Shown here: positions 12,820-21,068 of the stretch, piece after piece
Layout: every line of letters starts with the position of its first letter
How positions within the stretch are numbered: the stretch's first letter is position 1
IMG/VR virus record: IMGVR_UViG_3300035183_000994
Coordinates: 1 to 39,236 of that record
Length of the DNA: 39,236 nt
Strand: one strand, 5' to 3'
Origin: a virus
Program-made: the position numbers and the translations under genes
Notes under the pieces: model-generated
Seen by the model: only the letters and a program-made list of their open reading frames with translations
The model's database searches: none
Told to the model about the DNA's origin: nothing

Positions 12820-13576
12820 AGAGGTGGAGTTCGCCCTTGGCGATGACGGCATAGCCCTGCTGCTGGCGCGGAAACGGGTGCGGCTTGATGTGCTGGTATT
12901 CGAAGCGCCGCGGATCGGCAGCGCATCCGACGCTGGCCACCGTGTAGCGTCCGCACCGGCTATAGCCCTGGGCACTCCGGTGCAAGTGTCCGACCAGTAC
13001 GTGCATCTGGTAGAGTTCGGCCAGGCTGGTTGGGAGCGCCAGCGGGTTCGACGGCCTCCCGCCAGTGCCATGGCAGATGAGATACTGCCCGTGGTCGGAC
13101 ATGATGATCAGGTGCTCCCTGGTCAGGATTCTGATCCCGTCGATGTGATCGATGCCCGCCATCTGGGCGAGCCAGAAGTCGGCGTCCATATGCCCAGACT
13201 GGGCGTCGATCCCCCACCGGTCGTGATTGCCAAGGATCACCACCACCCGCTGGAAGATACCCCGTAGCTCCCGCAGCAGCAGCCCGGCGTCGTTCAGGTC
13301 ATCCTGAACGCGCCGGGCATGCTGCTTGCCAACACCGGTCCGCGGACGGTACTGGTCGAAACTCATCAGGTCTCCGCCAATGACAACCTGATCGACATCG
13401 AGCGATTTCGCAACATCGCACGCCTCTTCGATCAGTTCGGAGTCATGGCAGGGAACGTGGGTGTCGAAGATCACCAGTGCATCGCCATCGATGCAGTCGA
13501 TCGTATCGTAGCGCGGCGACCTGGCCGGGCTAATGTGGCCGCGCCGCTCGACCTGGCTTGGCTGGGTGATCGACAT
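12800..13576 (-). CDS. Metallophosphoesterase
   Basis: 258 residues with the full set of calcineurin-like phosphoesterase motifs: DxH (Asp 38, His 40), GGD (Asp 69), GNHD (Asn 117, His 118, Asp 119), a lone His 169 in ICHG, and GHLH (His 197, His 199). These bind two metals and hydrolyse phosphate esters, cyclic nucleotides or nucleic acid ends. Phages often carry such enzymes, but the substrate cannot be read here. It is the last gene of the minus block after the amidase. GGAGGG lies close before the ATG at 13576. Confidence 0.9.
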   Translation of the reverse strand: MSITQPSQVERRGHISPARSPRYDTIDCIDGDALVIFDTHVPCHDSELIEEACDVAKSLDVDQVVIGGDLMSFDQYRPRTGVGKQHARRVQDDLNDAGLLLRELRGIFQRVVVILGNHDRWGIDAQSGHMDADFWLAQMAGIDHIDGIRILTREHLIIMSDHGQYLICHGTGGRPSNPLALPTSLAELYQMHVLVGHLHRSAQGYSRCGRYTVASVGCAADPRRFEYQHIKPHPFPRQQQGYAVIAKGELHLFSRPLQ

Positions 13577-13588
13577 CTTCCCTCCCCA

Positions 13589-14296
13589 CTAGGCAAGTGG
13601 CAACCGGTAGACCCGATCAGCGCCTTTGTGCCAGAAGTAGAGCGCCCTGGATGTCGCCACCACCGAGAAGACGGTGCCGCGCTCATCGCTGATATAGCGC
13701 TCGTCGCTGAGCGGCGGCCCGTCTCCGTTGCGCTTCATGGCATCAAGGATGCCCGGCCCGACCGAGAAGGTCGATAGACGCAGGCGCGCCTCGTTGATGA
13801 TTGCCGAGAAGACGGCTTCGCCAAAGCCGGGACAGCGCGCCCGGTTGACGCTATCGATCTGATAGTGACCGATGACCGTCTCGCGCGATGGCGTGATCTC
13901 CCGCCGCCGGCAGATATCGGCAACCAGGTCGCAGACCGCCTCTCGTTGCAGCGCCGTGATCGGGTTGCCGGGACGGCCAACGATCTCGATCGAGATCGTC
14001 CGGAGATTGGGATTGATCGCATTATCGACCCAGTGACGGATGAGCGGGTTGCTCATGTCCGGCGTGTTGACGACGCCATTCCCCCAGGCCGTGTCTTCCT
14101 CTCGCACCAGCCGGTAGACAAGGCCATTCTTGTCGATAACATAATGAGCGCTGGCATCAACCGACGGGTGCGCCAGCCAGGAGATCGCCCCGGACGCCGT
14201 GTCGCCATCGGTGATGTGCAGGACGATGGCCTCGACCGGATGACCATCGCGGCCAGTCCAGAACTTGCCCTGGAGAATTCGCTCAACAATCTTCAT
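13589..14296 (-). CDS. Endolysin: N-acetylmuramoyl-L-alanine amidase (Amidase_2)
   Basis: I chose ATG at 14296 because AAAGGAG lies seven bases upstream; a frame start at 14338 lacks a site. The 235 residues have the type-2 amidase zinc ligands: His 27 (VLHIT), His 144 (IGHYQ) and Cys 155 (RCPG). AHYVIDKNG and AWGNG around residues 50-74 are also typical. It cuts the amide bond between MurNAc and L-Ala in peptidoglycan at lysis. The last 50 residues (ISDERGTVFSVV, YFWHKGADRVYRL) follow the catalytic domain and may bind the cell wall; I do not recognise the module. No signal peptide is present, so release should need a holin. Confidence 0.9.
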   Translation of the reverse strand: MKIVERILQGKFWTGRDGHPVEAIVLHITDGDTASGAISWLAHPSVDASAHYVIDKNGLVYRLVREEDTAWGNGVVNTPDMSNPLIRHWVDNAINPNLRTISIEIVGRPGNPITALQREAVCDLVADICRRREITPSRETVIGHYQIDSVNRARCPGFGEAVFSAIINEARLRLSTFSVGPGILDAMKRNGDGPPLSDERYISDERGTVFSVVATSRALYFWHKGADRVYRLPLA

Positions 14297-14498
14297 AGAC
14301 GTGCTCCTTTTCTGGAACAACAAGGTCGAGCTTGGCATACTTGCCGCGCTCGACCATCATTCGCTCGAACTTGAGGCGCAACATCTCTTGCCGGGTGAAG
14401 CAGACCAGCCCATCAGACGGCTGGCCCTCGATCTCCACCCAATCACCACGGCTGCTATTCTGTCCCCTTCCTGGGACCCACGCATACCAGGTCGGCAT
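14283..14498 (-). CDS. Unknown protein in lysis cassette, 71 aa
   Basis: A 71-residue protein starting MPTWYAWVPGRG whose end overlaps the amidase start by 14 bases. It contains DWVEIEGQP, a Cys at 33, and a helix RLKFERMMVERGKYAKLD, with no signal or membrane segment. It might regulate or assist lysis from its position only; no family is recognised. Confidence 0.55.
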   Translation of the reverse strand: MPTWYAWVPGRGQNSSRGDWVEIEGQPSDGLVCFTRQEMLRLKFERMMVERGKYAKLDLVVPEKEHVYEDC

Positions 14499-14509
14499 TG
14501 GATGATCGC

Positions 14510-14731
14510 CTACTTGCCACTTCCCACCCTCATCATGACTTCTTTCTCCAAGGCAATAATCCTTTCTTCCTGATCCTTGTTGATCCGCATCTGATTGACC
14601 AGCGCTCGCTCCAGGACCGACAGGCGCTGTTCGACCGACTGGGACTGCGCCGGCTGCTGGCCAGCGCCGCCGCCACAGCCGGCTACAACAAAAATCAGGA
14701 GCGATAATAGCATCGATCGCACGATGCCCAT
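14510..14731 (-). CDS. Small lipoprotein in lysis cassette, 73 aa
   Basis: The N-terminus MGIVRSMLLSLLIFVVAGC is a lipoprotein signal peptide: a positive residue, a hydrophobic core and a lipobox (VAGC) with Cys 19. The mature part is a Gly/Gln linker followed by a helix suited to a coiled coil (VEQRLSVLERALVNQMRINK). In phages of Gram-negative hosts small lipoproteins next to amidase and holin genes are often outer-membrane spanin subunits. No inner-membrane partner is obvious unless it is the membrane protein next to it. The role is inferred from context. Confidence 0.6.
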   Translation of the reverse strand: MGIVRSMLLSLLIFVVAGCGGGAGQQPAQSQSVEQRLSVLERALVNQMRINKDQEERIIALEKEVMMRVGSGK

Positions 14732-14745
14732 GACCAGTCCCAGAC

Positions 14746-14994
14746 CTAAGGGTTTTCCCTCTTGTTGATAAAGGACTTGATCAGTTCGGAATGAAGCGCT
14801 ACCGTCTTGGAAAGCTCGGCCAGGCCCTCGATCAGGCGCTCATCGGCTTCGCGCTGCGCATCAAGCTTGCGCTCAAGGCGCAGCATGAACCAGGCCAGGA
14901 TGATCCCAAGCGGACCCTGGCGCGCGATATCCGAGACGATCTGAATGGCAGGATCGACGGCGACTGGTGCGGCGACTTGGTAGAGCACTTCCAC
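14746..14994 (-). CDS. Holin-like small membrane protein
   Basis: The frame is open from ATG 15015, but that ATG has no ribosome binding site. Codons 2-6 form GGAGGAGGGGGG, which would be a good site for the GTG at 14994, giving 82 residues. One hydrophobic segment (GPLGIILAWFMLRL) is followed directly by a long charged helix. This shape resembles BhlA/UviB-type holins with one membrane span and a charged cytoplasmic tail. Location before the lipoprotein and amidase supports a role in letting the amidase reach the wall, or in linking to the lipoprotein as a spanin-like partner. Confidence 0.55.
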   Translation of the reverse strand: MEVLYQVAAPVAVDPAIQIVSDIARQGPLGIILAWFMLRLERKLDAQREADERLIEGLAELSKTVALHSELIKSFINKRENP

Positions 14995-15018
14995 GCCTCT
15001 TCCCCCCTCCTCCATTGA

Positions 15019-16569
15019 CTAGGCATAGTTGTTATAGATCGGGATGTAGCCGATGACATCATTATTGGATAGTTTTCTGATTCTTAGAACGCCAGAGAGG
15101 CCAGATACGCTCGAAGCGGCCAGAATCTGCCGGAACCCGATCGACTCTTCGTTGATCCGCATCTGCGTGCGCATGCCACTACCAGCCGTACTCGTCTTGA
15201 TCTCGATCCTGCTCGGAACATTTCCTTGTGAGACGTTCCCATCGACGATCGCATTGATTGAAGCCGACGTTAGGTAGGTATTGCCATCATAGCCAGAGCC
15301 GGAGATGACGAACATTTCGTCTCCATTGACAACCGGATTCAGGGTTGTCGTCGAGCCTCGCGCCTTCTCGAAGCTGAGATTCGGTGCTGCGCTGTTATTA
15401 GTCCTCTGTTCTACCCTGATCGTCACCTGATTTTGGTCATAGATGTGGAGCCTATACCCCACGCCAGTCGTATCCCCGCCTACAATCAGAGCCCCAAGGA
15501 CAGTGACCTCACCAGTGTTTGATACAAGCAAGCGCGGTTTCATCTCAGGGTAGTCAATTTGCCTTGTGGACACACTCAGCGAGCCAGGCACAGCATTTGA
15601 GCCCGGCACTCCAGCGACTGCCTCGATCGCCACCGCATCTCGGTAGGCAGTGCCATCCCAGCCAGCGCCTCTGATAGAGAAGATATAATCTCCATTTTGG
15701 ATTGCCGCCTTATTTGCGACCGTCCCGCGCTCCCTATTGAAGTATAGGTTCGCTGGCAAGTTGTTATTCGTTGCCTGCTCAATATTGATCTTCACCACAT
15801 CGTCGTCATAGACGTAGACCTTCGCTTGACCGCTCGTTGTCGTCCCACCCACGGTCAGCGACCGGTTAGCAATGACTTCACCAGTGTTCTTGACCGAGAA
15901 GCGCTCGACTGGGTTTGCGCTGCCATCTGGCGATGTAAGCACTGCCAGCTTGCCCGGCATATCATTCGCGCCGGGCGTTCCGTCAACGGTGGCCACGACC
16001 TTCACCGAATCGCGGTAGCCACTGCCATCCCAGCCAGAGCCGGAGATGGTGAAGAGTTCATCGCCAGATTGGACCGCCGCCCTGCCTGGGATTGTCCCGC
16101 GCGCCTTGTTGAAGGAGAGGTTCGCCGAGGCGTTGCTATTGGTTGCTTGCTCCGTATAGATCACCACCTGGTCTGTATCGTAGACGTAGACCTTCGCTTG
16201 CCCGCTCGCCGTCGTCCCGCCCACGGTCAGCGACCGGTTGACCGTTGCATCGGTCTCGATGGAGACGACCGCGCCGCTGCGAACATGCAGCCGGTCCCAG
16301 ACCTGGAGATTGCGCATCTGCGCCGAGAAGCGCTCGCGGACGGCAACGAGATTGCTGGTCGGGCTGTACTCGACCACGACGCGGTACGGCTTCGTGTCGT
16401 CCTGGTTCGTGATCGCAAAGTAGCCGTTGGCGTCCGTCACCGTTGCCGCCGATGGAATCTCAACCGGCGACGATGGGTTGGTCACATCGTAGAGCTTGAC
16501 CGTCTTGCCGGATAGGGCCGATCCGTTCTTGTTGACGACACGGCCGTGGAGCGAGAGCGTTGTTCCCAT
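15019..16569 (-). CDS. Tail fibre/receptor-binding protein with three repeats
   Basis: 516 residues. The first 70 residues look like a carboxypeptidase-regulatory/Ig-type beta sandwich (LHGRVVNKNGSALSGKTVKL). Three repeats of about 124 residues follow, beginning near 111, 235 and 358. Each opens with a strand such as RSLTVGG, then VYVYD, EQATN, ARGT, SGSGWDG and VDGTPG. The C-terminus (FRQILAASSVSGLSGVLRIRK) may be a trimerisation or tip region. It probably forms an extended trimeric fibre that binds the host. Repeats 1 and 2 are much more alike than 3, which points to a later duplication. Confidence 0.75.
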   Translation of the reverse strand: MGTTLSLHGRVVNKNGSALSGKTVKLYDVTNPSSPVEIPSAATVTDANGYFAITNQDDTKPYRVVVEYSPTSNLVAVRERFSAQMRNLQVWDRLHVRSGAVVSIETDATVNRSLTVGGTTASGQAKVYVYDTDQVVIYTEQATNSNASANLSFNKARGTIPGRAAVQSGDELFTISGSGWDGSGYRDSVKVVATVDGTPGANDMPGKLAVLTSPDGSANPVERFSVKNTGEVIANRSLTVGGTTTSGQAKVYVYDDDVVKINIEQATNNNLPANLYFNRERGTVANKAAIQNGDYIFSIRGAGWDGTAYRDAVAIEAVAGVPGSNAVPGSLSVSTRQIDYPEMKPRLLVSNTGEVTVLGALIVGGDTTGVGYRLHIYDQNQVTIRVEQRTNNSAAPNLSFEKARGSTTTLNPVVNGDEMFVISGSGYDGNTYLTSASINAIVDGNVSQGNVPSRIEIKTSTAGSGMRTQMRINEESIGFRQILAASSVSGLSGVLRIRKLSNNDVIGYIPIYNNYA

Positions 16570-16581
16570 CGTATTCTTCCC

Positions 16582-17115
16582 CTAATATCCGTAGAGCCTG
16601 CCGCTCAGACTGTGATCGACCTTCGCGATTGCCTCGCTCAGGAAGTAGATCGGGTCCCTTACGGCATCTGCTTCGTCTATAACGATCAGCGTGTAGTCGA
16701 AGCGGCGCATGATGATGCGCTGCATCATGTCATTCGAGAGGATGGAGTATCCCTTGCGGTAATGCCAGTACTCTCCCTGAACGTTGATTGCGACGCGCTC
16801 TTCGAACTCCAGAAAATCAGGCACCATTCCGGCAAGATTGTACCCGCCGCCGAGTGGCACCTGGTATCCCCACTGCACACCCTCTGGTCCGCGACCAAGC
16901 GGCTCGTGCGCCCAGTAGATTGCCCACTCTGGCTCGGTTCCCGGCCACCACAGCGGCATCGCTGGATACCGGCGAAATTCCTGCCTCTCTGCCCTGGCAA
17001 GCGTAATTGGCTGGCTGCGAACGCGCTTGAAGATGCCAGGCCGCCTGACATTGGCAACCTTGTTGGCACCCGGTACCGGCTTGACCAGTTCGACCGACAG
17101 CGGGTCCTTAGGCAT
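16582..17115 (-). CDS. Vsr-like PD-(D/E)XK nuclease-fold protein in tail module
   Basis: 177 residues. The central part reads GMVPDFLEFEERVAINVQ (97-113), then GEYWHYRKG, and later DMMQRIIMRRFDYTLIVIDE. The pattern PDF - strand - V/I-x-V-x-GxxWH - D..R.....G....I.I.E matches the Vsr/very-short-patch-repair branch of the PD-(D/E)XK fold, where PDF gives the metal-binding Asp (100 here) and the WH dipeptide follows the second strand. The usual (D/E)xK is NVQ (111-113), as in some variant members. It is surrounded by virion genes and overlaps the 652-aa tail protein by eight bases. It may cut host DNA, or be a non-catalytic structural use of the fold. Confidence 0.6.
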   Translation of the reverse strand: MPKDPLSVELVKPVPGANKVANVRRPGIFKRVRSQPITLARAERQEFRRYPAMPLWWPGTEPEWAIYWAHEPLGRGPEGVQWGYQVPLGGGYNLAGMVPDFLEFEERVAINVQGEYWHYRKGYSILSNDMMQRIIMRRFDYTLIVIDEADAVRDPIYFLSEAIAKVDHSLSGRLYGY

Positions 17116-19066
17116 CGGAGATGACCTCGGAGACGGCCAGCCTCACCCTGCCGATCGTTCTCGGACCAGTGCCGACCGAGGCGCTCAGCCCGGTGACTTT
17201 GACCGGTCGCAATTGGACCGATCCTGTTTCGTCGTCGCTGTAGCAGAAGTGGAGCAGCCCGTAGCGATTGTCGTTCATGAGGTTCATCAGGGCAATCCAT
17301 TGTTCGTCTGGCGTGAGCCCGTTATAGTCCTGGCTCATGTCGATCTCCATGTCCCACCCCATGATCGGATCGACGACCTTGAGGACATGGAACGAGAGCA
17401 TCTCAAGGATCGGAGTCTTCGACACATCGCTGCCGCGCTGCATGTCGATCTTGAACCTGACGCTATCGTGGGCTCGGCCAGTGGGCGGGGATTCTCCGGC
17501 GGCACTGATCATGAATCGCGACCTGCCAATGGTGGTGATGCCATGGCTCCCGTCGCTATTGAGAACCGGCAGCCAGGTGCTGCTCCCATCCCAGGCGATC
17601 CACGGAGTGATCTTCTCGCTCGAACTGGCGAACTTCGCGCGAATTTCGAGCAATAGTCCGATCTTCTTGCTCTCGTGGTAGCCAAAGTCGATCCACGGTG
17701 TGACGATATAGCCGGATGGCTGGAACGTACCAGTGACTTCTTCGATCGGGTTCGAGAGCCCAAGCGGCATGTCGATCGAGTAGATCGTGTTGCCCCAGGC
17801 AAACCAGAGGCGGTAGGTTGTCTGGTAGAAAGAGACGAAGATCGTGGTGGCCTCGGATTGATCCGGCGAACTAACGCTCAGCACGTGCCAGCCAGAACCG
17901 CGCCTGACGAAGAGGCAGCTTGTTGCCGGACCAGACTGCGATGCCTCGATCGCGAATGAATCGTCGGTTGGCCCATATTCTCCGCCATCATCGGCTTCGC
18001 TCTGAAATGAAGAAGAGAGAACGAAGAGATCGCGGTCGGTTCCGAGGACCTTGACGATCCTGCCGCGGATATCAGATGGCACGCCATCGTCGACATCGAA
18101 GCCAATGTTCTGGGCCGTGTCGCCATTCCACTGGATGACGCTCATCCCGTGTCCGATATAGACAAAGTTATCCGCACCATAGACCGTTGCCGAGATCGGG
18201 TAGATATAGGGCGGCAGTGCTGGACCAGCCGGGTAGATCAGGCCAGCATCCTCGTCGATTGCGTAGATTCTCCGCTTGCCGATGATATAGGGGATCGTCT
18301 GGTTCTGTCCGCCCTGATAGATGAACATCCCCTTCGGAACATCATCGGTAAACCGCACCGATGATGTGATGAGCGTCCACGATGAGAGATCGGCCACATT
18401 GGACTTGCGGACGCTGCCAGACGCATCGACCGTCCACAAGTATCCGCCAAAGACGATACCAGCTACGGCATTGTTGTCGATCTCAGACCACGATGTCCCG
18501 TTGAAGCGGGCGATCTTTGAGCCAGTAAACCAGTAGATGCTGCCATTCCACTCGACCGGATCGCTGGTCGGGCTAGCTGCCAGTACGAACACTGGCGATC
18601 CGTTCGCCGTCGTCCACGACTCTGCCGTCTGGTCGTAGGCATAGATGGCGGAATCGAAGGCGACGTAGGTCAGCGACCCTAAATGAATTCCAGCCCTAGC
18701 CTTGCTATTGGGCAGCACTCCTGCATGCGGGTTCTGCCGGTCTGTCACCAGTGGAGCAAGCGCCACGGCACGCCGCCGCCGCGCGTCCAGAGTCCCCCAC
18801 CAGTAGCGGCGCATGCCGATGGCCGGGTCATAGTTCAAGATGCCGATGCCAGAAGTAAGATCATCGAATGCGATGGTCGAGGCGAATGGCTGCGTATCGC
18901 GACCATCGTCGCCAAGCGAGATCGTCGGGGGGAAGAGGCCGTTGAGGACTGGCCGGAGCGCGTTGACTTTGAAGCGGGCGGAGTTCTTGACGCTGCCAGT
19001 AGACGCGTCGATACTGGAGAGCCAGACCTCCCCCTGGCGGATGACCTCTTGCGAGATGCTCACCAC
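17108..19066 (-). CDS. Large beta-propeller-like tail protein, 652 aa
   Basis: 652 residues, beta-rich, with repeated strands ending in aromatic residues (YVAFDSAIYAYD, GSIYWFTGSKIARF, GGYLWTVDASGSV, NFVYIGHGMSVIQW). This spacing suggests a propeller. The C-terminal third (PWIDFGYHESKKIGLLLEI and on) is a separate beta domain. Similar large proteins form tail hubs or nozzles of short-tailed phages. The start at 19066 is supported by TAAG overlap with the neighbour; it lies between the 372-aa protein and the nuclease-fold protein. Function inferred from form and position. Confidence 0.65.
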   Translation of the reverse strand: MVSISQEVIRQGEVWLSSIDASTGSVKNSARFKVNALRPVLNGLFPPTISLGDDGRDTQPFASTIAFDDLTSGIGILNYDPAIGMRRYWWGTLDARRRRAVALAPLVTDRQNPHAGVLPNSKARAGIHLGSLTYVAFDSAIYAYDQTAESWTTANGSPVFVLAASPTSDPVEWNGSIYWFTGSKIARFNGTSWSEIDNNAVAGIVFGGYLWTVDASGSVRKSNVADLSSWTLITSSVRFTDDVPKGMFIYQGGQNQTIPYIIGKRRIYAIDEDAGLIYPAGPALPPYIYPISATVYGADNFVYIGHGMSVIQWNGDTAQNIGFDVDDGVPSDIRGRIVKVLGTDRDLFVLSSSFQSEADDGGEYGPTDDSFAIEASQSGPATSCLFVRRGSGWHVLSVSSPDQSEATTIFVSFYQTTYRLWFAWGNTIYSIDMPLGLSNPIEEVTGTFQPSGYIVTPWIDFGYHESKKIGLLLEIRAKFASSSEKITPWIAWDGSSTWLPVLNSDGSHGITTIGRSRFMISAAGESPPTGRAHDSVRFKIDMQRGSDVSKTPILEMLSFHVLKVVDPIMGWDMEIDMSQDYNGLTPDEQWIALMNLMNDNRYGLLHFCYSDDETGSVQLRPVKVTGLSASVGTGPRTIGRVRLAVSEVISDA

Positions 19067-20178
19067 CGCACCTCCGTCGCGTCAGCGGGGAGTGGCGTTG
19101 CCATTCTGCGCCGCTCAACCTCGGCGCGCTGCGACAGGAAATTCGAGCGCTGCAAGTCTGTCTCGTTCTTGTCTCCCTGAGAGAGCAGGATTGCCGCGGC
19201 CTGATTGACGACATAGGCCGGTGAGGCATCGATCAGCGAGTCATCATAGATCGGCATCGGTGGTGGCACCAGCATCTTCACCTTGAGGGTGTAGCCACTG
19301 GGCAGCGCCCGCGTCTCGATCCATCCCATCGGGGTGAAGGTGCTGAAATCTCCGGTAACGCGGAGCAACCCGCCCGGCTCGACCGACCACTCGTGCGGAG
19401 CAAGCCAGCCAAGCAGGATGCCATCCGAGTCTCTCACGATCCCGACCGCCGAGACATAGACGGCATCGGAGGGAAGCTGCCAGTCGATGGTCGTACCATC
19501 GGTCTTGAAGCGCTGCTCCTCGATCTCGGAGAGCACCGTGTTGCGGAGCGATGATAGGGCATCGCTGATGGAGCGGTCGATGACGGCTGGCCGCACCTGG
19601 ATCATATCGATCCGGTCGCCACTCGCGACTGCTACGGGCAGCGCCACGCCCCAGGAGAGCGTATTCGTCGCCTTGTCCCAGGCCGTCACCCGTCGCACCA
19701 GTCCGCGATTGGTGCCATTCTGGAAGATGGCCCAGAAGCCGCGGTACTCACCGGTGCCGCCGACGGCGAGTTCTGGCACGACAGCAGATGTCGTCGTGCC
19801 AGAAGTTGCGATAAGCTCCCAGGCACCATCGTGGCCGGACATGATCTCGGCAATGCGCAGCCGCGCCTCGCGCTTGGTTATCATGCCGGGCCGGACGATG
19901 CCGACCGAGACGAAAACCTCTTGGTAGAGATCGGTACTTCCCTTTGTCCCAGAAAAGATTGCCTTGATCCGGACCGGCTGCGTTAGGTACGTCTTGCTGA
20001 TCGTGTAGTCATAGTACCCGGCCGCCTGGCCATCCGAAGCCGGCGTGCTGGCAATCATGACCTGATCGGTCCGCGCGTTGCGAACTTCGACGCTCACGTT
20101 CGCGCTAGAGATCGGACCGTCCTGATCCTCGAAGTAGGCTGTAACGGTCAGGTCCTGGTTGATCATCGCATCCGGCAT
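19060..20178 (-). CDS. Tail/neck structural protein, 372 aa
   Basis: 372 residues. The first 90 resemble an Ig-like domain (LTVTAYFEDQDGPISSANVS, then KAIFSGTKGSTDLYQEVFV). The middle has a helix (MITKREARLRIAEIMSG) followed by beta strands, and the end is helical (AYVVNQAAAILLSQGDKNET). The last helical part is like head-tail connector proteins that count stretches of tandem helices, but the assignment is weak. It overlaps the propeller-like protein by seven bases. GGAGA lies upstream of the ATG at 20178. Virion protein by context. Confidence 0.6.
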   Translation of the reverse strand: MPDAMINQDLTVTAYFEDQDGPISSANVSVEVRNARTDQVMIASTPASDGQAAGYYDYTISKTYLTQPVRIKAIFSGTKGSTDLYQEVFVSVGIVRPGMITKREARLRIAEIMSGHDGAWELIATSGTTTSAVVPELAVGGTGEYRGFWAIFQNGTNRGLVRRVTAWDKATNTLSWGVALPVAVASGDRIDMIQVRPAVIDRSISDALSSLRNTVLSEIEEQRFKTDGTTIDWQLPSDAVYVSAVGIVRDSDGILLGWLAPHEWSVEPGGLLRVTGDFSTFTPMGWIETRALPSGYTLKVKMLVPPPMPIYDDSLIDASPAYVVNQAAAILLSQGDKNETDLQRSNFLSQRAEVERRRMATPLPADATEVRW

Positions 20179-20180
20179 GG

Positions 20181-21068
20181 CTATCTCCTTATGCCACCGC
20201 GCTGGCTAGCCGAGCGCACCCCGTGCCGGCTATTACTGGCAACCGAGATCACCCCGTATCTGCTCTGCTGGTTGGGTGAGCGCGCTCCGTGCCTACTATG
20301 CACCAGTATAACGCCGCCGGACGACCTTGCTCGTGGGGCATTGGAGATCGGTACAAAGAACCCTTCGCTGATGATGAGAACGTCCGAGATCGACAGGATA
20401 GCGGCTAGCTGTAGCGCATCGGCGAGCGACAGCCCCTCGGCGATCGAGACGGAGTTCGATCCAGCCACTGCCGAGACGGCCTCGGAGAGCGTCAGACCCT
20501 CTGCGAGTGCGCTCGATACGGCGAGCGCCATTGCCTCTGCGGCGCTCAGCGGCACACCAAGCACGTGCGAGACGGACGTGGCGAGCACTTCGCTCAGCGC
20601 CAGTCCCTCGCCCAGCACGACGGTGACTGAGGTGGCGAGCGCCTCGCTCAGCGACAGCCCCTCGCCCAGAACGAAAGCGACTGAGGTGGAGAGCGCCTCG
20701 CCCAGCGACAGCCCCTCTCCCAGCACGATGGAGACCGAGGTGGCGAGCGCCTCACTCAGCGTCAGCCCCTCGCCCAGCACGTGCGAGACGGACGTGGCGA
20801 GCGCCTCGCTCAGCGACAGTCCCTCGCCCAGCACGACGGCGACCGAGAAGGAAATAGCCTCAGATAGGCTATTGCTCTCGGCAAGAACATGCTGTACATT
20901 AAGGACGCTGCTATCGGTCCCACTCAATGAGTCGGTCAGCGTCGCCGTTACAGCGACGCTGACCGACTCATTGAGCGATAATGCCGCGCTCAGCGAGAAG
21001 GCATTCTGCTGCGGGGTGGGGACGATCGCCGGATCGACAGCCGGCAGCGGGATGTAGGGCGAGAACAT
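20181..21068 (-). CDS. Repeat-built virion protein (20-residue repeats), 295 aa
   Basis: 295 residues. After an N-terminal 35-residue leader, about ten copies of a 20-residue unit follow, with consensus LGEGLSLSEALATSVSxV, most regular between residues 75 and 165. The tail is basic with three short repeats SRHGARS, SRYGVIS and SRHGVRS. The regular Ser/Leu/Ala units could form a solenoid or fibre shaft; the basic RHG repeats might bind nucleic acid or a partner. Units are 60 bp long and recent enough to be near-identical in DNA (20620-20840), so copy number may vary. A 23-bp hairpin (20923-20975) encodes the leader segment SLNESVSVAV...LTDSLSG. Confidence 0.65.
   Translation of the reverse strand: MFSPYIPLPAVDPAIVPTPQQNAFSLSAALSLNESVSVAVTATLTDSLSGTDSSVLNVQHVLAESNSLSEAISFSVAVVLGEGLSLSEALATSVSHVLGEGLTLSEALATSVSIVLGEGLSLGEALSTSVAFVLGEGLSLSEALATSVTVVLGEGLALSEVLATSVSHVLGVPLSAAEAMALAVSSALAEGLTLSEAVSAVAGSNSVSIAEGLSLADALQLAAILSISDVLIISEGFFVPISNAPRARSSGGVILVHSRHGARSPNQQSRYGVISVASNSRHGVRSASQRGGIRR
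20409..20880. repeat. 60-bp tandem repeats within virion gene
   Basis: Seven to ten degenerate 60-bp units, most alike at 20600-20840, encode the 20-residue units of the 295-aa protein. They are in frame, so gains or losses of whole units keep the protein open. These could make assembly of short reads unreliable here. Confidence 0.75.
20923..20975. repeat. 23-bp perfect inverted repeat inside a virion gene
   Basis: Arms 20923-20945 and 20953-20975 are exact reverse complements of 23 bases with a 7-base loop. It lies entirely inside the coding sequence of the repeat-built virion protein, so the mRNA would form a stable stem soon after the start of translation (about codons 32-48). Confidence 0.9.

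Noticed and set aside
12764-14374. Plus-strand open frames opposite the metallophosphoesterase and amidase genes
   Set aside because: They mirror the codon pattern of the minus genes, whose catalytic motifs are complete.
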